This document shows, in pieces, positions 36,388-43,926 of a DNA stretch of 64,000 bases. A model generated the notes under the pieces. It made no database searches, was not told the DNA's origin, and saw only the letters and a list, made by a program, of their open reading frames with translations. This DNA comes from Defluviitaleaceae bacterium (GTDB taxonomy: Bacteria > Bacillota > Clostridia > Lachnospirales > UBA5962), in NCBI GenBank assembly GCA_009779915.1, contig WRBA01000012.1, forward strand, positions 1-64,000, read 5' to 3'. Numbering within the stretch: the first letter of the stretch is position 1; each line of letters starts with the position of its first letter. The translations under genes and the position numbers were made by a program.

Positions 36388-37428
36388 GTGGAAATCCTTT
36401 ATATTTTACCCGTACTTCTTTTAACTCTGCCTATAACCACTCCCTCTTTTTATAAGAGGGAGAACTGGGCAGGGATTTTGTTATGCCTTGGGCTTGCTTT
36501 TTTAGCCTGGTATTTAGGTCAAATGCTTCCTCTGGTGGGGGGACCTGTTTTAGGTATATTAATAGGTCTTATTATTACAAATTTATGGAAAAATCAGGAG
36601 GCTTTTACAAAAGGGATTAAAATTTCCTCTAAGCGTGTACTGCAAACAGCTATAGTCCTCTTTGGTTTTCAAATGAATTTGGGGAAAGTTTTTGAAATGG
36701 GCAGAGATTCTATTGTCATTATACTAGTTGTAATAACCGTAGCCTTTGGGGTAGCAATATTTGCAGGTAAAGCCCTTAAAATAGCCCATAATGAAAAAAT
36801 GCTTATAGGTATTGGTACGGCTATTTGCGGCGGTTCTGCAATTGCGGCCACAGCACCTGTTTTAAGTGCTTCGGATAAAGAGGTAGTACGCGCCATATCC
36901 ACTATTTTCCTATTTAATATATTAGCCGCTTTCCTGTTTCCCATTTTAGGCAGGGCTATGGGCATGAGCGACACTATGTTCGGCATATGGGCAGGGGCTG
37001 CTATTAATGATACCTCTTCCGTGGTAGCAGCAGGCTATGTTTACTCTGACACGGCAGGTGATGTGGCAACAATAGTTAAACTTACACGAACTATTATGAT
37101 AATCCCCTTGACTCTTTGTATCGCTTTTATAAGACCTAAAGAAGGCAGCAGTAATCACAATTTCAATATATTAAAATCATTCCCTTGGTTTGTACTTGCT
37201 TTTTTACTTGCAAGCGTTATAAACACAACAGGCATTATACCTATAGAGGTTACTTCATTTTGGGGCAGAATGGGAAGATTTCTTATAATTACAGCTATGG
37301 TGGCTATCGGTTTTGGATGTAATATTAAAGAGCTTATAAAAGGTGGCAAACGTCCGATATTTTTAGGCTTTCTATGCTCTTTAAGTGTTGGCATTGTTGC
37401 TCTTATTTTAATAAATACTTTAGACTAG
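36388..37428 (+). CDS. YeiH/UPF0324 family membrane transporter
   Basis: The gene starts with GTG behind GAAGGCGG. The 346 residues give about ten TM helices. UPF0324 landmarks are GPVLGILIGLIITNLW, KRVLQTAIVLFGFQMNLG, IGTAICGGSAIAATAPVL, WAGAAINDTSSVVAAGYVYS and the C-terminal AMVAIGFGCNIKELIKGG. Members are called putative sulfate exporters, though direct evidence is thin. Its place behind D-cysteine desulfhydrase supports a role with sulfur compounds. The TAG stop codon forms part of a small hairpin (37427-37446). Confidence 0.88.
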   Translation: MEILYILPVLLLTLPITTPSFYKRENWAGILLCLGLAFLAWYLGQMLPLVGGPVLGILIGLIITNLWKNQEAFTKGIKISSKRVLQTAIVLFGFQMNLGKVFEMGRDSIVIILVVITVAFGVAIFAGKALKIAHNEKMLIGIGTAICGGSAIAATAPVLSASDKEVVRAISTIFLFNILAAFLFPILGRAMGMSDTMFGIWAGAAINDTSSVVAAGYVYSDTAGDVATIVKLTRTIMIIPLTLCIAFIRPKEGSSNHNFNILKSFPWFVLAFLLASVINTTGIIPIEVTSFWGRMGRFLIITAMVAIGFGCNIKELIKGGKRPIFLGFLCSLSVGIVALILINTLD

Positions 37429-37446
37429 GGCATGTTAATACGCCCT
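37427..37446 (+). other. Stop-codon hairpin
   Basis: AGGGC, which includes the last two bases of the TAG stop codon, pairs with GCCCT around ATGTTAATAC. The wording (CTAGGGCATGT...ACGCCCT) repeats the nested hairpin inside repeat copy 2 at 7577-7613. Confidence 0.45.
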
Positions 37447-37473
37447 GATTAAATATAGAAAGGGATGATTAAA

Positions 37474-37719
37474 ATGACGGAATTTAGAGACATTTATGGA
37501 CAACGGATTGCCCGAATAGTTGGGAATAGAATTATGGACAATTACAGCAACTGGCTGTATGAAATTAGAGGTGACCGGATTTTTGATAGTTTCGGCAACT
37601 GGCGATATGAGTTAAGAGGAGGCAATCGTATTTTTGATACAAACGGCAACTGGCTGTATGAAATAAGGGGCGAGCGGCTTTTTGATACTAACGGAAATTG
37701 GCTAGGCTCTGAGTTCTAA
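37474..37719 (+). CDS. Four-fold tandem-repeat micro-protein (81 aa)
   Basis: The start at 37474 is chosen because GAAAGGG lies nine bases upstream; an ATG at 37465 would abut the site. After a short lead, the protein is four tandem units of about 18 residues with pattern NRIFDTNGNWLYEIRG: ARIVGNRIMDNYSNWLYEIR, GDRIFDSFGNWRYELR, GNRIFDTNGNWLYEIR and GERLFDTNGNWLGSEF. Each unit alternates I/F, D-x-x-G-N-W and Y-E-I/L-R-G, which predicts paired beta strands with a Gly-Asn turn. The charge pairs suggest a closed or stacking beta repeat. No family is recognised. It stands alone between the YeiH-type gene and the racemase gene. Confidence 0.75.
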   Translation: MTEFRDIYGQRIARIVGNRIMDNYSNWLYEIRGDRIFDSFGNWRYELRGGNRIFDTNGNWLYEIRGERLFDTNGNWLGSEF

Positions 37720-37789
37720 TATATCGAAAAATTATAGTAAAATTACCTCAAAACAGCAAATCGAAAATATCCCAAAGGAGACAAGTACA

Positions 37790-38491
37790 ATGGAAAAAGC
37801 TTTAGGTATCCTTGGCGGCATGGGACCTCTTGCAACTGCCAATTTTATGACACAAATTATTGAATCTACAAAAGCCGGCAAAGACCAGGATCATTTAAGA
37901 ATATATGTGGATTGTCACTCTCAAACGCCAAACAGAGTGGCTGCTCTTTTAGAAGGCGGCGAAGAACCAACGGCAGCCATATGCGAGTCTATTAAAAAGC
38001 TGGAGTCTATTGGTGCCTCAGTTCTGGTCATGCCTTGTATTTCAGCCCATGGATTTTATGATAAAGCCGTTGAGAGTGCTTCCGTACCGTTTTTGAATAT
38101 GCCTGATATTATAGTAGATGTTTGCGCCCATAACTTTCCGGGGCAAAAAGCAGGGGTTTTGTCAACTAAAGGCACGGCAGATACACGAATCCTTCTAAAT
38201 CCAATGGATAGATTTAATATACCTTATATAACCCCCAATGAATACGAACAGGATAAAGTATCAAGCCTTATTGAAAGAGTAAAAGCAAACGGTAATTTAG
38301 TGCAAATTGCTAAGGAGTTCTCCAAAGTACTTGATACCATGGAAGCAAGGGGTGCCGACTATTTTGTACTTGGATGTACGGAATTGCCCGTTATAGCTAA
38401 GTATTGTAAAGGAAAGCATGTGTTTTTAGATACAACACTTGAGCTTGCAAAAGCTTCAATTATAGCCTGCGGAGGATTGGTTAAATCATGA
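37790..38491 (+). CDS. Aspartate/glutamate racemase family protein
   Basis: The 233-residue protein has the two-domain racemase pattern: N-terminal LGILGGMGPLATANFM, first catalytic Cys region VLVMPCISAHGFYD, and second Cys region YFVLGCTELPVIA. The first motif carries PCISAH in place of the CNTxH common in the family. Members such as RacX and YgeA interconvert D/L amino acids (Asp, Glu, or broad), so the substrate is open. The ATG follows AAAGGAGACAAGTACA. Its stop codon overlaps the next ATG by four bases, tying it to the reductase and DUF6485 genes. Confidence 0.88.
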   Translation: MEKALGILGGMGPLATANFMTQIIESTKAGKDQDHLRIYVDCHSQTPNRVAALLEGGEEPTAAICESIKKLESIGASVLVMPCISAHGFYDKAVESASVPFLNMPDIIVDVCAHNFPGQKAGVLSTKGTADTRILLNPMDRFNIPYITPNEYEQDKVSSLIERVKANGNLVQIAKEFSKVLDTMEARGADYFVLGCTELPVIAKYCKGKHVFLDTTLELAKASIIACGGLVKS

Positions 38492-39045
38492 AAACCCTTA
38501 TTATAAACGGCTCTCCAAGAAGAGATGGCGATACTGTATCACTGATAAGTGAGTTTAAAAAACATATAGACGGAGAAGTTGTGGAAATTTCAGCCTATTA
38601 CGATAAAATAGCCCCTTGTAACGATTGCAGACATTGCTGGAAACACCGCGGCTGTTGTATTATAGAAGATGATATGGCAAAAATCTATGCTGATGATTTT
38701 GATAATGTTGTAATCGCTTCACCTGTGTATATCTCCAACCTGACCGGACCTGTCCTTAGTCTTGCCAGTCGTTTTCAAATATATTTTGCCGCAAGATTTT
38801 TTTTAAACGATCCTATAGTAAGAAAAGCGAAAACCGGAGTACTAATACTTGCAGCCGGAGGCAACGGAGGGGCGGAGCCTGCTATAGATTCGGCTAAAAT
38901 AATATTTAAAATGATGAATGCACAATTTGATGATGAGAATGCAATTTTTTCCCTTAAAACGGATACTTTGCCGGCAAAAGATGATGTAAATGCTGTTAAA
39001 AAAGCCAAAGAAGTGGCACAAAGGATAAATATGAAAGGAGTTTAA
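38488..39045 (+). CDS. NADPH-dependent FMN reductase-type flavoprotein
   Basis: The 185-residue flavodoxin-fold protein starts MKTLIINGSPRRDGDT (FMN phosphate loop SPRRDGDT) and carries APCNDCRHCWKHRGC at about 42-57. That is the Cys cluster of iron-sulfur flavoproteins and related reductases. VVIASPVYISNLTGPVL is the second flavin loop. Such proteins reduce flavin or quinone-like substrates, or carry electrons in anaerobes. It overlaps the racemase gene (ATGA) and is followed one base later by the DUF6485 gene, so the three form one operon. Confidence 0.88.
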   Translation: MKTLIINGSPRRDGDTVSLISEFKKHIDGEVVEISAYYDKIAPCNDCRHCWKHRGCCIIEDDMAKIYADDFDNVVIASPVYISNLTGPVLSLASRFQIYFAARFFLNDPIVRKAKTGVLILAAGGNGGAEPAIDSAKIIFKMMNAQFDDENAIFSLKTDTLPAKDDVNAVKKAKEVAQRINMKGV

Positions 39046-39046
39046 T

Positions 39047-39268
39047 ATGTCCTGTGAAAAATTTTGTACTTGTATTAGCGAAACTTGTCCGCACCACCCA
39101 CGCAATCATAATAACCAATGTACTGCTTGTATTGAAAAGAGTTTGCGTAATCACGAAATACCCATCTGTTTCTTTAATGATATAGGTAAAGGTAGCTCAG
39201 TGGACAGCAGTTATACCTTTTTAAAATTTGCCGAGAAGGTAATGTCTGTAGAGAAAGACAGCCATTAA
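39047..39268 (+). CDS. DUF6485 Cys-rich small protein
   Basis: The 73-residue protein has Cys at KFCTCISETCPHH, QCTACIEK and IPICFFN, fitting the short Cys/His-rich DUF6485 family common in anaerobes. A metal site is likely. AAAGGAG in the previous gene's end serves as its ribosome site. Function is unknown; location after a flavoprotein suggests a redox or metal role. Its end overlaps the convergent GNAT gene by four bases. Confidence 0.8.
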   Translation: MSCEKFCTCISETCPHHPRNHNNQCTACIEKSLRNHEIPICFFNDIGKGSSVDSSYTFLKFAEKVMSVEKDSH

Positions 39269-39705
39269 ATTTTGAACAAAAATATGCATTTTTCCCTATC
39301 ACCTCTTGCGTACAGTTCATGCTGCTCAGGCAAGGGGACAATTTCACGTAAAAACCCTCCAAGCTTTTCCAATGTTCGGCGGGAAGGTATATTATCAGGA
39401 TTACAGGTGATTATAAGTTGGTTCATTTTATGCTTTTTGGCTTGCTTAAACATAAGGCGGCACGCTTTAAGAGCGTAATTATGCCCTCTAAACTCCTCGG
39501 CGACTCTGTACCCTATATGCCCGCCATAATAAACTTTTGCGCTATACGCCACTTGCAATGTAATTTGTCCTACGATATCTCTTGTATCTTGGGTTACAAT
39601 ACTCATTATGTATAAGGGTATGTCTCCGGGAATACATTTTTCGATTTTTAAATATATTTCGCAATCAGCTAAACCGCTATCGTCGTAAAATCGGAATTTG
39701 CCCAT
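39265..39705 (-). CDS. GNAT family N-acetyltransferase
   Basis: The start at 39705 has GGAGG five bases upstream; an ATG four codons earlier has a weaker site. The 146-residue protein shows the GNAT core: a beta strand with DIVGQITLQV, HIGYRVAEEFRGHNYALKA (acetyl-CoA pyrophosphate loop, R-x-x-G-x-A form) and a final NIPSRRTLEKLGG. Substrate is unknown; closest in pattern to RimJ/RimL-like acetyltransferases. It is transcribed towards the racemase operon. Confidence 0.85.
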   Translation of the reverse strand: MGKFRFYDDSGLADCEIYLKIEKCIPGDIPLYIMSIVTQDTRDIVGQITLQVAYSAKVYYGGHIGYRVAEEFRGHNYALKACRLMFKQAKKHKMNQLIITCNPDNIPSRRTLEKLGGFLREIVPLPEQHELYARGDREKCIFLFKI

Positions 39706-39784
39706 AAACACCTCCATGCCTATCTGAGAGATATTTTACACATTATTTACATCAAGAGCAAGATATATTAAGGAGAATAGACAT

Positions 39785-40318
39785 ATGAATTTTGCGCTTA
39801 GCCCCATAAAAAAACTTGTATTAGCTTCTCTTATATTACATATAATCGGCTTATTTATTGCGGCAATTCTTACCGCTTGGCAAATCCCGCTGGGAAATTT
39901 GTTTGCTTATCGGCCGCCTGATGAAATATTATTTGTTTTTCCCACAATAATATCAATAGTAACCATTGTGATAATATTGGTTTTCCACGTTCTTTTAGCC
40001 GTCAGCTTTTTAAATGCTATGAATTTGGAACTAGACTCAGTGAACCGGTTGAAAACAACTTCCATACTCACATTTGTTTTCGTGATTGTTATCTTTCCGA
40101 TATTGATAAGCACTGCTCCATTTTTAGAAGCGGTTTTTCGTTTAACCACCGAAAGTATTGCACATCTTGTTGCTTATAATATTTTGCAAACCCTTATGTT
40201 TTGGGGTTTTGCTATCCGCGGTCTCGGTTTATCCGCTTTATTAATTGCTGCCTCTATGGCTTTTTACTACTCTTTTTTGGCAAACTCAAACGAAGACATT
40301 CGCAAATTCATTAAATAA
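39785..40318 (+). CDS. Unrecognised membrane protein (177 aa)
   Basis: ATTAAGGAGAATAGACAT precedes the ATG, so the gene is real. The product has four to five TM helices (about 10-31, 49-80, 90-110, 125-145 and 148-168) and short loops, with no motif known to me. A 24-base palindrome follows the stop codon. It stands alone between the divergent GNAT gene and the convergent mazF. Confidence 0.75.
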   Translation: MNFALSPIKKLVLASLILHIIGLFIAAILTAWQIPLGNLFAYRPPDEILFVFPTIISIVTIVIILVFHVLLAVSFLNAMNLELDSVNRLKTTSILTFVFVIVIFPILISTAPFLEAVFRLTTESIAHLVAYNILQTLMFWGFAIRGLGLSALLIAASMAFYYSFLANSNEDIRKFIK

Positions 40319-40342
40319 CCGCCTAACAGTTCCGTCAGGCGG
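40319..40342. terminator. Hairpin between the 177-aa membrane protein gene and mazF
   Basis: CCGCCT pairs with AGGCGG around a 12-base loop and lies between two convergent genes. The T-runs are weak on both sides, so strength is uncertain. Confidence 0.5.
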
Positions 40343-40355
40343 CTATATGTATCTA

Positions 40356-40700
40356 TTATTTAAGTCCCATACTTATCATCAAGGCTTTATCTACCCGTTC
40401 CATAATTTCGTCTGAAAGCCGGCAGATTTTTTCCCTCAAGCGCTTTTTATCTATAGTCCGTACTTGCTCGAGAAGTACAACCGAATCTTTAACAAGAGTC
40501 ACATTTTGGGAATCAATCTCTATATGGGTTGGAAGCTTTGCTTTATTAATTTGGCTTGTTATAGCCGCACATATAATTGTTGGGCTGTAACGATTGCCAA
40601 CATCATTTTGAATTATTAGAACCGGTCGTATTCCGCCCTGTTCTGACCCTACAACGGGACTTAAATCAGCGTAAAAAACATCACCACGTTTTACCAGCAC
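40356..40700 (-). CDS. MazF/PemK-type endoribonuclease toxin (NdoA-like)
   Basis: The gene starts with GTG behind GGAGTGG; the ATG two bases upstream is out of frame. The 114 residues match B. subtilis NdoA/Maz[28 protein letters not shown] holds the catalytic Arg/Thr-type region, and [10 protein letters not shown] and the C-terminal [10 protein letters not shown] follow. It would cut single-stranded mRNA at a short site. No antitoxin (MazE/NdoAI) frame exists in the 317 bases upstream, where pairing genes usually lie. The antitoxin may be encoded elsewhere. Confidence 0.92.
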   Translation of the reverse strand: MLVKRGDVFYADLSPVVGSEQGGIRPVLIIQNDVGNRYSPTIICAAITSQINKAKLPTHIEIDSQNVTLVKDSVVLLEQVRTIDKKRLREKICRLSDEIMERVDKALMISMGLK

Positions 40701-41017
40701 ATCTATCCACTCCGCTTATTACAGGTGAGGGCAAGCGAATAGTATCCTTTATGTAATAATGTATCTTGCCTGCCTCTGTACGTTTATGTCTTTAGTATTT
40801 CCTTATTAAGCTGTGGTATACGTGGGGGCTTGATTTAAGTTTTTTACAAATTCCTATATGTTTCGCTAAAATCTGCTGCATATAGTGAATTAAGTTTAAA
40901 ACGGTCTAATTAAGCTTAATTACACTCAAATCTACACAAAATAGTCGCTTTAGCGTTAGCTAGAGTGTGAATGCAGGGCATAGTTTCAGTCTGTTTGGGA
41001 CTGAAACTACTATAGCC
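40701..41017. other. Non-coding gap upstream of mazF
   Basis: No frame with a ribosome site was found. The only structure is a hairpin directly after the LolA-like gene (40977-41022): TAGTTTCAGTC pairs with GACTGAAACTA inside GGGC/GCCC. On the minus strand it begins within the TAG stop codon and lacks a T-run. Confidence 0.45.
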
Positions 41018-41677
41018 CTAATCCAGCGGAGGCTGGAATATACTGTCAGGAAGCTCTACATTATATTCAAAGTTTATATATGTAATTACAATACGCTCTA
41101 CTCCATCCGGATCATATATAACAAGCTGAAGGGGCTTAAGTGTTTCGTTGTCAACCCAAAGCCTTTGTGTTGACATATAAGGATGGGTGCCGGGTACAGT
41201 GGCTTCAAATATAGTGGCACGCCCTTCACCGAAATCCCCTACCGCAAGTGACACTTCTTTAGATGTCAGATAATTTCTCATAAATGCCGTTAGAAATATT
41301 TCCGACCGCTCCGGCGCTTCTCTTGTTCCTATTGCAATTTGATTGGAAACATTAGGGTTAAACTGATAAATCGTAGTCCCGTCAAAAACTGTAACATTCC
41401 CTGCAACATCAGATGGGGCTATGACCTCAATTCTGTATTCACCTGTTATTCTTGCTTGCTGTAATGTGGTATATTCATTTGTATTTTTGTTAGATATGTA
41501 TTTTACAGTGGCTTCCGCTTGGTAAGTCCGCATATTCATAAGCATTTCTTGAATTCTTTCGTAAGCCGAAACATCAATATCAGTTGATCCGTTAGATGGG
41601 CTAAAAGCCCCGCAGCCTGCTAAAATAAAACTTACGGCAATAAATATTGCAATTATTCGCAGCCATTTTTTTTGCAT
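41018..41677 (-). CDS. LolA/GerS-like lipoprotein
   Basis: The start at 41677 has GGAGGGATTTTTT upstream; longer frames lack a site. The 219-residue protein begins with a lipoprotein signal (lipobox LAGC, Cys 22). The mature part is the LolA/LppX-like half-barrel: NMRTYQAEATVKYIS, GEYRIEVIAPSDVAGN, QRLWVDNETLKPLQLVIYD and a final VELPDSIFQPP. Clostridial relatives include the spore germination lipoprotein GerS and outer-layer sorting-like proteins, so a germination or envelope role is possible. It follows purF by 85 bases. Confidence 0.82.
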   Translation of the reverse strand: MQKKWLRIIAIFIAVSFILAGCGAFSPSNGSTDIDVSAYERIQEMLMNMRTYQAEATVKYISNKNTNEYTTLQQARITGEYRIEVIAPSDVAGNVTVFDGTTIYQFNPNVSNQIAIGTREAPERSEIFLTAFMRNYLTSKEVSLAVGDFGEGRATIFEATVPGTHPYMSTQRLWVDNETLKPLQLVIYDPDGVERIVITYINFEYNVELPDSIFQPPLD

Positions 41678-41762
41678 AAAAAATCCCTCCGTATATGTTG
41701 TTCTATAATAGTATACTGAAGGGATTGATATTTTATACTTGCTCTGCTCGTTCTTATATGTC

Positions 41763-43127
41763 TTAAACCGGAAAATTCCCTGTGAAACAAGCATCGCAGA
41801 AACCGCCTGCCTCTGCAGGCACAAGGTCTTTAAGCCGCTCCAGCCCAAGATAGCCAAGAGAATCTGCGTCTATAAGCTTCCTTATCTCTTCAAGAGTGCG
41901 GGAATGGGCTACAAGCTGCTTGCCGGAGGTAACATCCGTTCCGTAATAACATGGGAACAAAAATGGCGGTGAGGCAATCCTCACATGAACCTCTGTCGCT
42001 CCCGCGTCACGAAGCATTTTGGTAATATAGGCAAAAGTTGTACCCCTAACCAATGAATCGTCAACTACAACAACCCTTTTACCGGCAACATTAGAGCGTA
42101 AAGGATTAAGTTTCATACGTACAGCCCATTCTCTGTCTGTTTGATCCGGCTGTATAAATGTCCGACCGATATAACGGCTTTTTATGAATCCATCAGCATA
42201 TTCAATGCCGGATTTTTTGCCGTAACCTACTGCTGCCGGCACACCTGAGTCAGGTACCCCTATAACCACATCTGCCGCAGCCGGATGATCTTCCGCTAAA
42301 ATCACCCCTGCTGTCTTGCGTGATTCATAAACTGTGCGCTTATCAAACACAGAATCCGGTCTTGCGAAATATATATGCTCAAATATGCAAAAGCTTGTGG
42401 GCACTTTACCTACATGTTTTTTCATCTCCGTTAACTTTCCATTTTCAATTACTACTATCTCCCCAGGTTCAATCTCTCTTACAAAATCGGCACCAACTCC
42501 GTCTAGCGCACAGGATTCTGAGGCGAACATATAAGCGTCACCTTTTTTACCTATACAAAGAGGACGAAAACCCCACATATCCCTGGCGGCTATAAGTTTT
42601 TGAGGACTCATTATAACCAAAGAGTAAGCCCCTTTCAATTTATCCATAGACTTTGACACCGCCTCCTGAATAGATCCGGAATTAATCCTTTCGCGGGCTA
42701 TGGTGTAGGCAACTATTTCCGTATCAGAGGTAGTTTGATATATTGCACCTGTACGTTCATATTCTTTTTTAAGTTCTGCTGTATTTCTTAAGCCGCCGTT
42801 ATGAGCTATGGCAAGGTTTCCTTTTACATAATGCAAAACCAGAGGCTGAGCGTTTGCAGGGCTTGATGTCCCTTCTGATGAATAACGAACATGACCTACA
42901 GCCATTGTTCCCGATAGGTTGTCCAGTATTTTTTTGTCATTAAAAACATCTGTAACAAGACCCATACCTTTGTAACAGTAAACTTCTTTGTCGCGATTTA
43001 CAGCTATTCCACAGCTTTCCTGCCCTCTGTGCTGTAAAGCAACAAGAGCATGAAATACAGTATTAGCCACATTTCCTTTCGGGTCATAAACGCCGAATAC
43101 GCCGCATTCTTCTTTAAGCTTGTCCAT
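41763..43127 (-). CDS. purF: Amidophosphoribosyltransferase
   Basis: The start at 43127 has AGGAGGCAGGT upstream and gives the short propeptide MDKLKEE before the nucleophile Cys 8 (CGVFGVYD). The 454-residue enzyme has the class II glutaminase domain (LQHRGQESCGIAV, VRYSSEGTSSPANAQP, HNGGLRN) and the PRTase domain (VVVVDDSLVRGTTF). C-terminal Cys residues (SPPFLFPCYYGTD, GFCDACFTG) suit the Fe-S-containing B. subtilis type. It makes phosphoribosylamine, the first step of purine synthesis. CvpA precedes it, the same pairing as in E. coli. No purine riboswitch or PurR box was seen; other pur genes are not adjacent. Confidence 0.97.
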   Translation of the reverse strand: MDKLKEECGVFGVYDPKGNVANTVFHALVALQHRGQESCGIAVNRDKEVYCYKGMGLVTDVFNDKKILDNLSGTMAVGHVRYSSEGTSSPANAQPLVLHYVKGNLAIAHNGGLRNTAELKKEYERTGAIYQTTSDTEIVAYTIARERINSGSIQEAVSKSMDKLKGAYSLVIMSPQKLIAARDMWGFRPLCIGKKGDAYMFASESCALDGVGADFVREIEPGEIVVIENGKLTEMKKHVGKVPTSFCIFEHIYFARPDSVFDKRTVYESRKTAGVILAEDHPAAADVVIGVPDSGVPAAVGYGKKSGIEYADGFIKSRYIGRTFIQPDQTDREWAVRMKLNPLRSNVAGKRVVVVDDSLVRGTTFAYITKMLRDAGATEVHVRIASPPFLFPCYYGTDVTSGKQLVAHSRTLEEIRKLIDADSLGYLGLERLKDLVPAEAGGFCDACFTGNFPV

Positions 43128-43195
43128 ACCTGCCTCCTTAAAAAGTGAGTTTATTAATCTAAAATCCGAACAAAATAGTAACAAAAACCTTGCTG

Positions 43196-43891
43196 TTACG
43201 TTATATCCGTTAATCCCCTAAGTAATAAGCCTTGGTCGTATAAAAACTGCCCTACCAAAGAACTATTAAAAATCCCCTCGTTAGATGGGTTAATACCTAC
43301 AAAGAAGAATAAATACAAAGTTACTAAAATCCATATGGCTATACAGCCCATCAAAGCCCCCGTAAGAGCACCGCCTAATTTGTTAAAACTCCTTATAATA
43401 GGCAGCCTTGCTATAATATCAATTGCTGAACCTATTAAGCGCATTATAACTATAACTAGAATAAATACAGTAGCTGCCGAAAGTATATTCATAAAAATAT
43501 TAGCAAGAAACGAGCCTATATAATCTTCCAAAGTATGGGCACCCAGCATTTGGCGGACAGATGGAATATTATTTTGTGTAAGCATATTAAGTATAGCCTC
43601 CGGAAGAGGGAGGCTAGAGACAATCGCCGCTTCTCCTTGGGCTACATAGTTTTCTATAATATCACCAAGCCCGAGTGTTGATATTATATGAGCCTTTATA
43701 AATTCATATATGCCCGTATGCTCCCGAAGCAGTGTACCTACATACGGATAAAGCCTATGAGCTATATAAAGAGCGATAATAATGCTTACAAGACCAAAGG
43801 TCATCCTCAAAAAGCCTTTCCTTATACCGCTAAGGACGCATAAGGAAAAAACAGTTAAAGCCAATATGTCTAATACATTAAATATACCCAT
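43196..43891 (-). CDS. cvpA: CvpA family membrane protein
   Basis: The 231-residue protein has four TM helices and the family opening NVLDILALTVFSLCVLSGIRKGFLRM, with the central GSAIDIIARLPIIRSFNKLGGALTGALMG. CvpA proteins are needed for colicin V production in E. coli and are often next to purF, though their biochemical role is unclear. It ends 68 bases before purF and follows the DUF5711 gene by 35 bases, consistent with one operon. Confidence 0.9.
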   Translation of the reverse strand: MGIFNVLDILALTVFSLCVLSGIRKGFLRMTFGLVSIIIALYIAHRLYPYVGTLLREHTGIYEFIKAHIISTLGLGDIIENYVAQGEAAIVSSLPLPEAILNMLTQNNIPSVRQMLGAHTLEDYIGSFLANIFMNILSAATVFILVIVIMRLIGSAIDIIARLPIIRSFNKLGGALTGALMGCIAIWILVTLYLFFFVGINPSNEGIFNSSLVGQFLYDQGLLLRGLTDIT

Positions 43892-43926
43892 ATTTTTTCT
43901 ACCTTTGAGCCGCTAACGCAGTCACC

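Noticed and set aside
40701-41017. MazE antitoxin upstream of mazF
   Set aside because: All frames are broken by stops and none has a ribosome site at a suitable distance.
43128-43195. Purine riboswitch or PurR box before purF
   Set aside because: The 68-base gap between cvpA and purF has only a ribosome site and no aptamer-sized structure.
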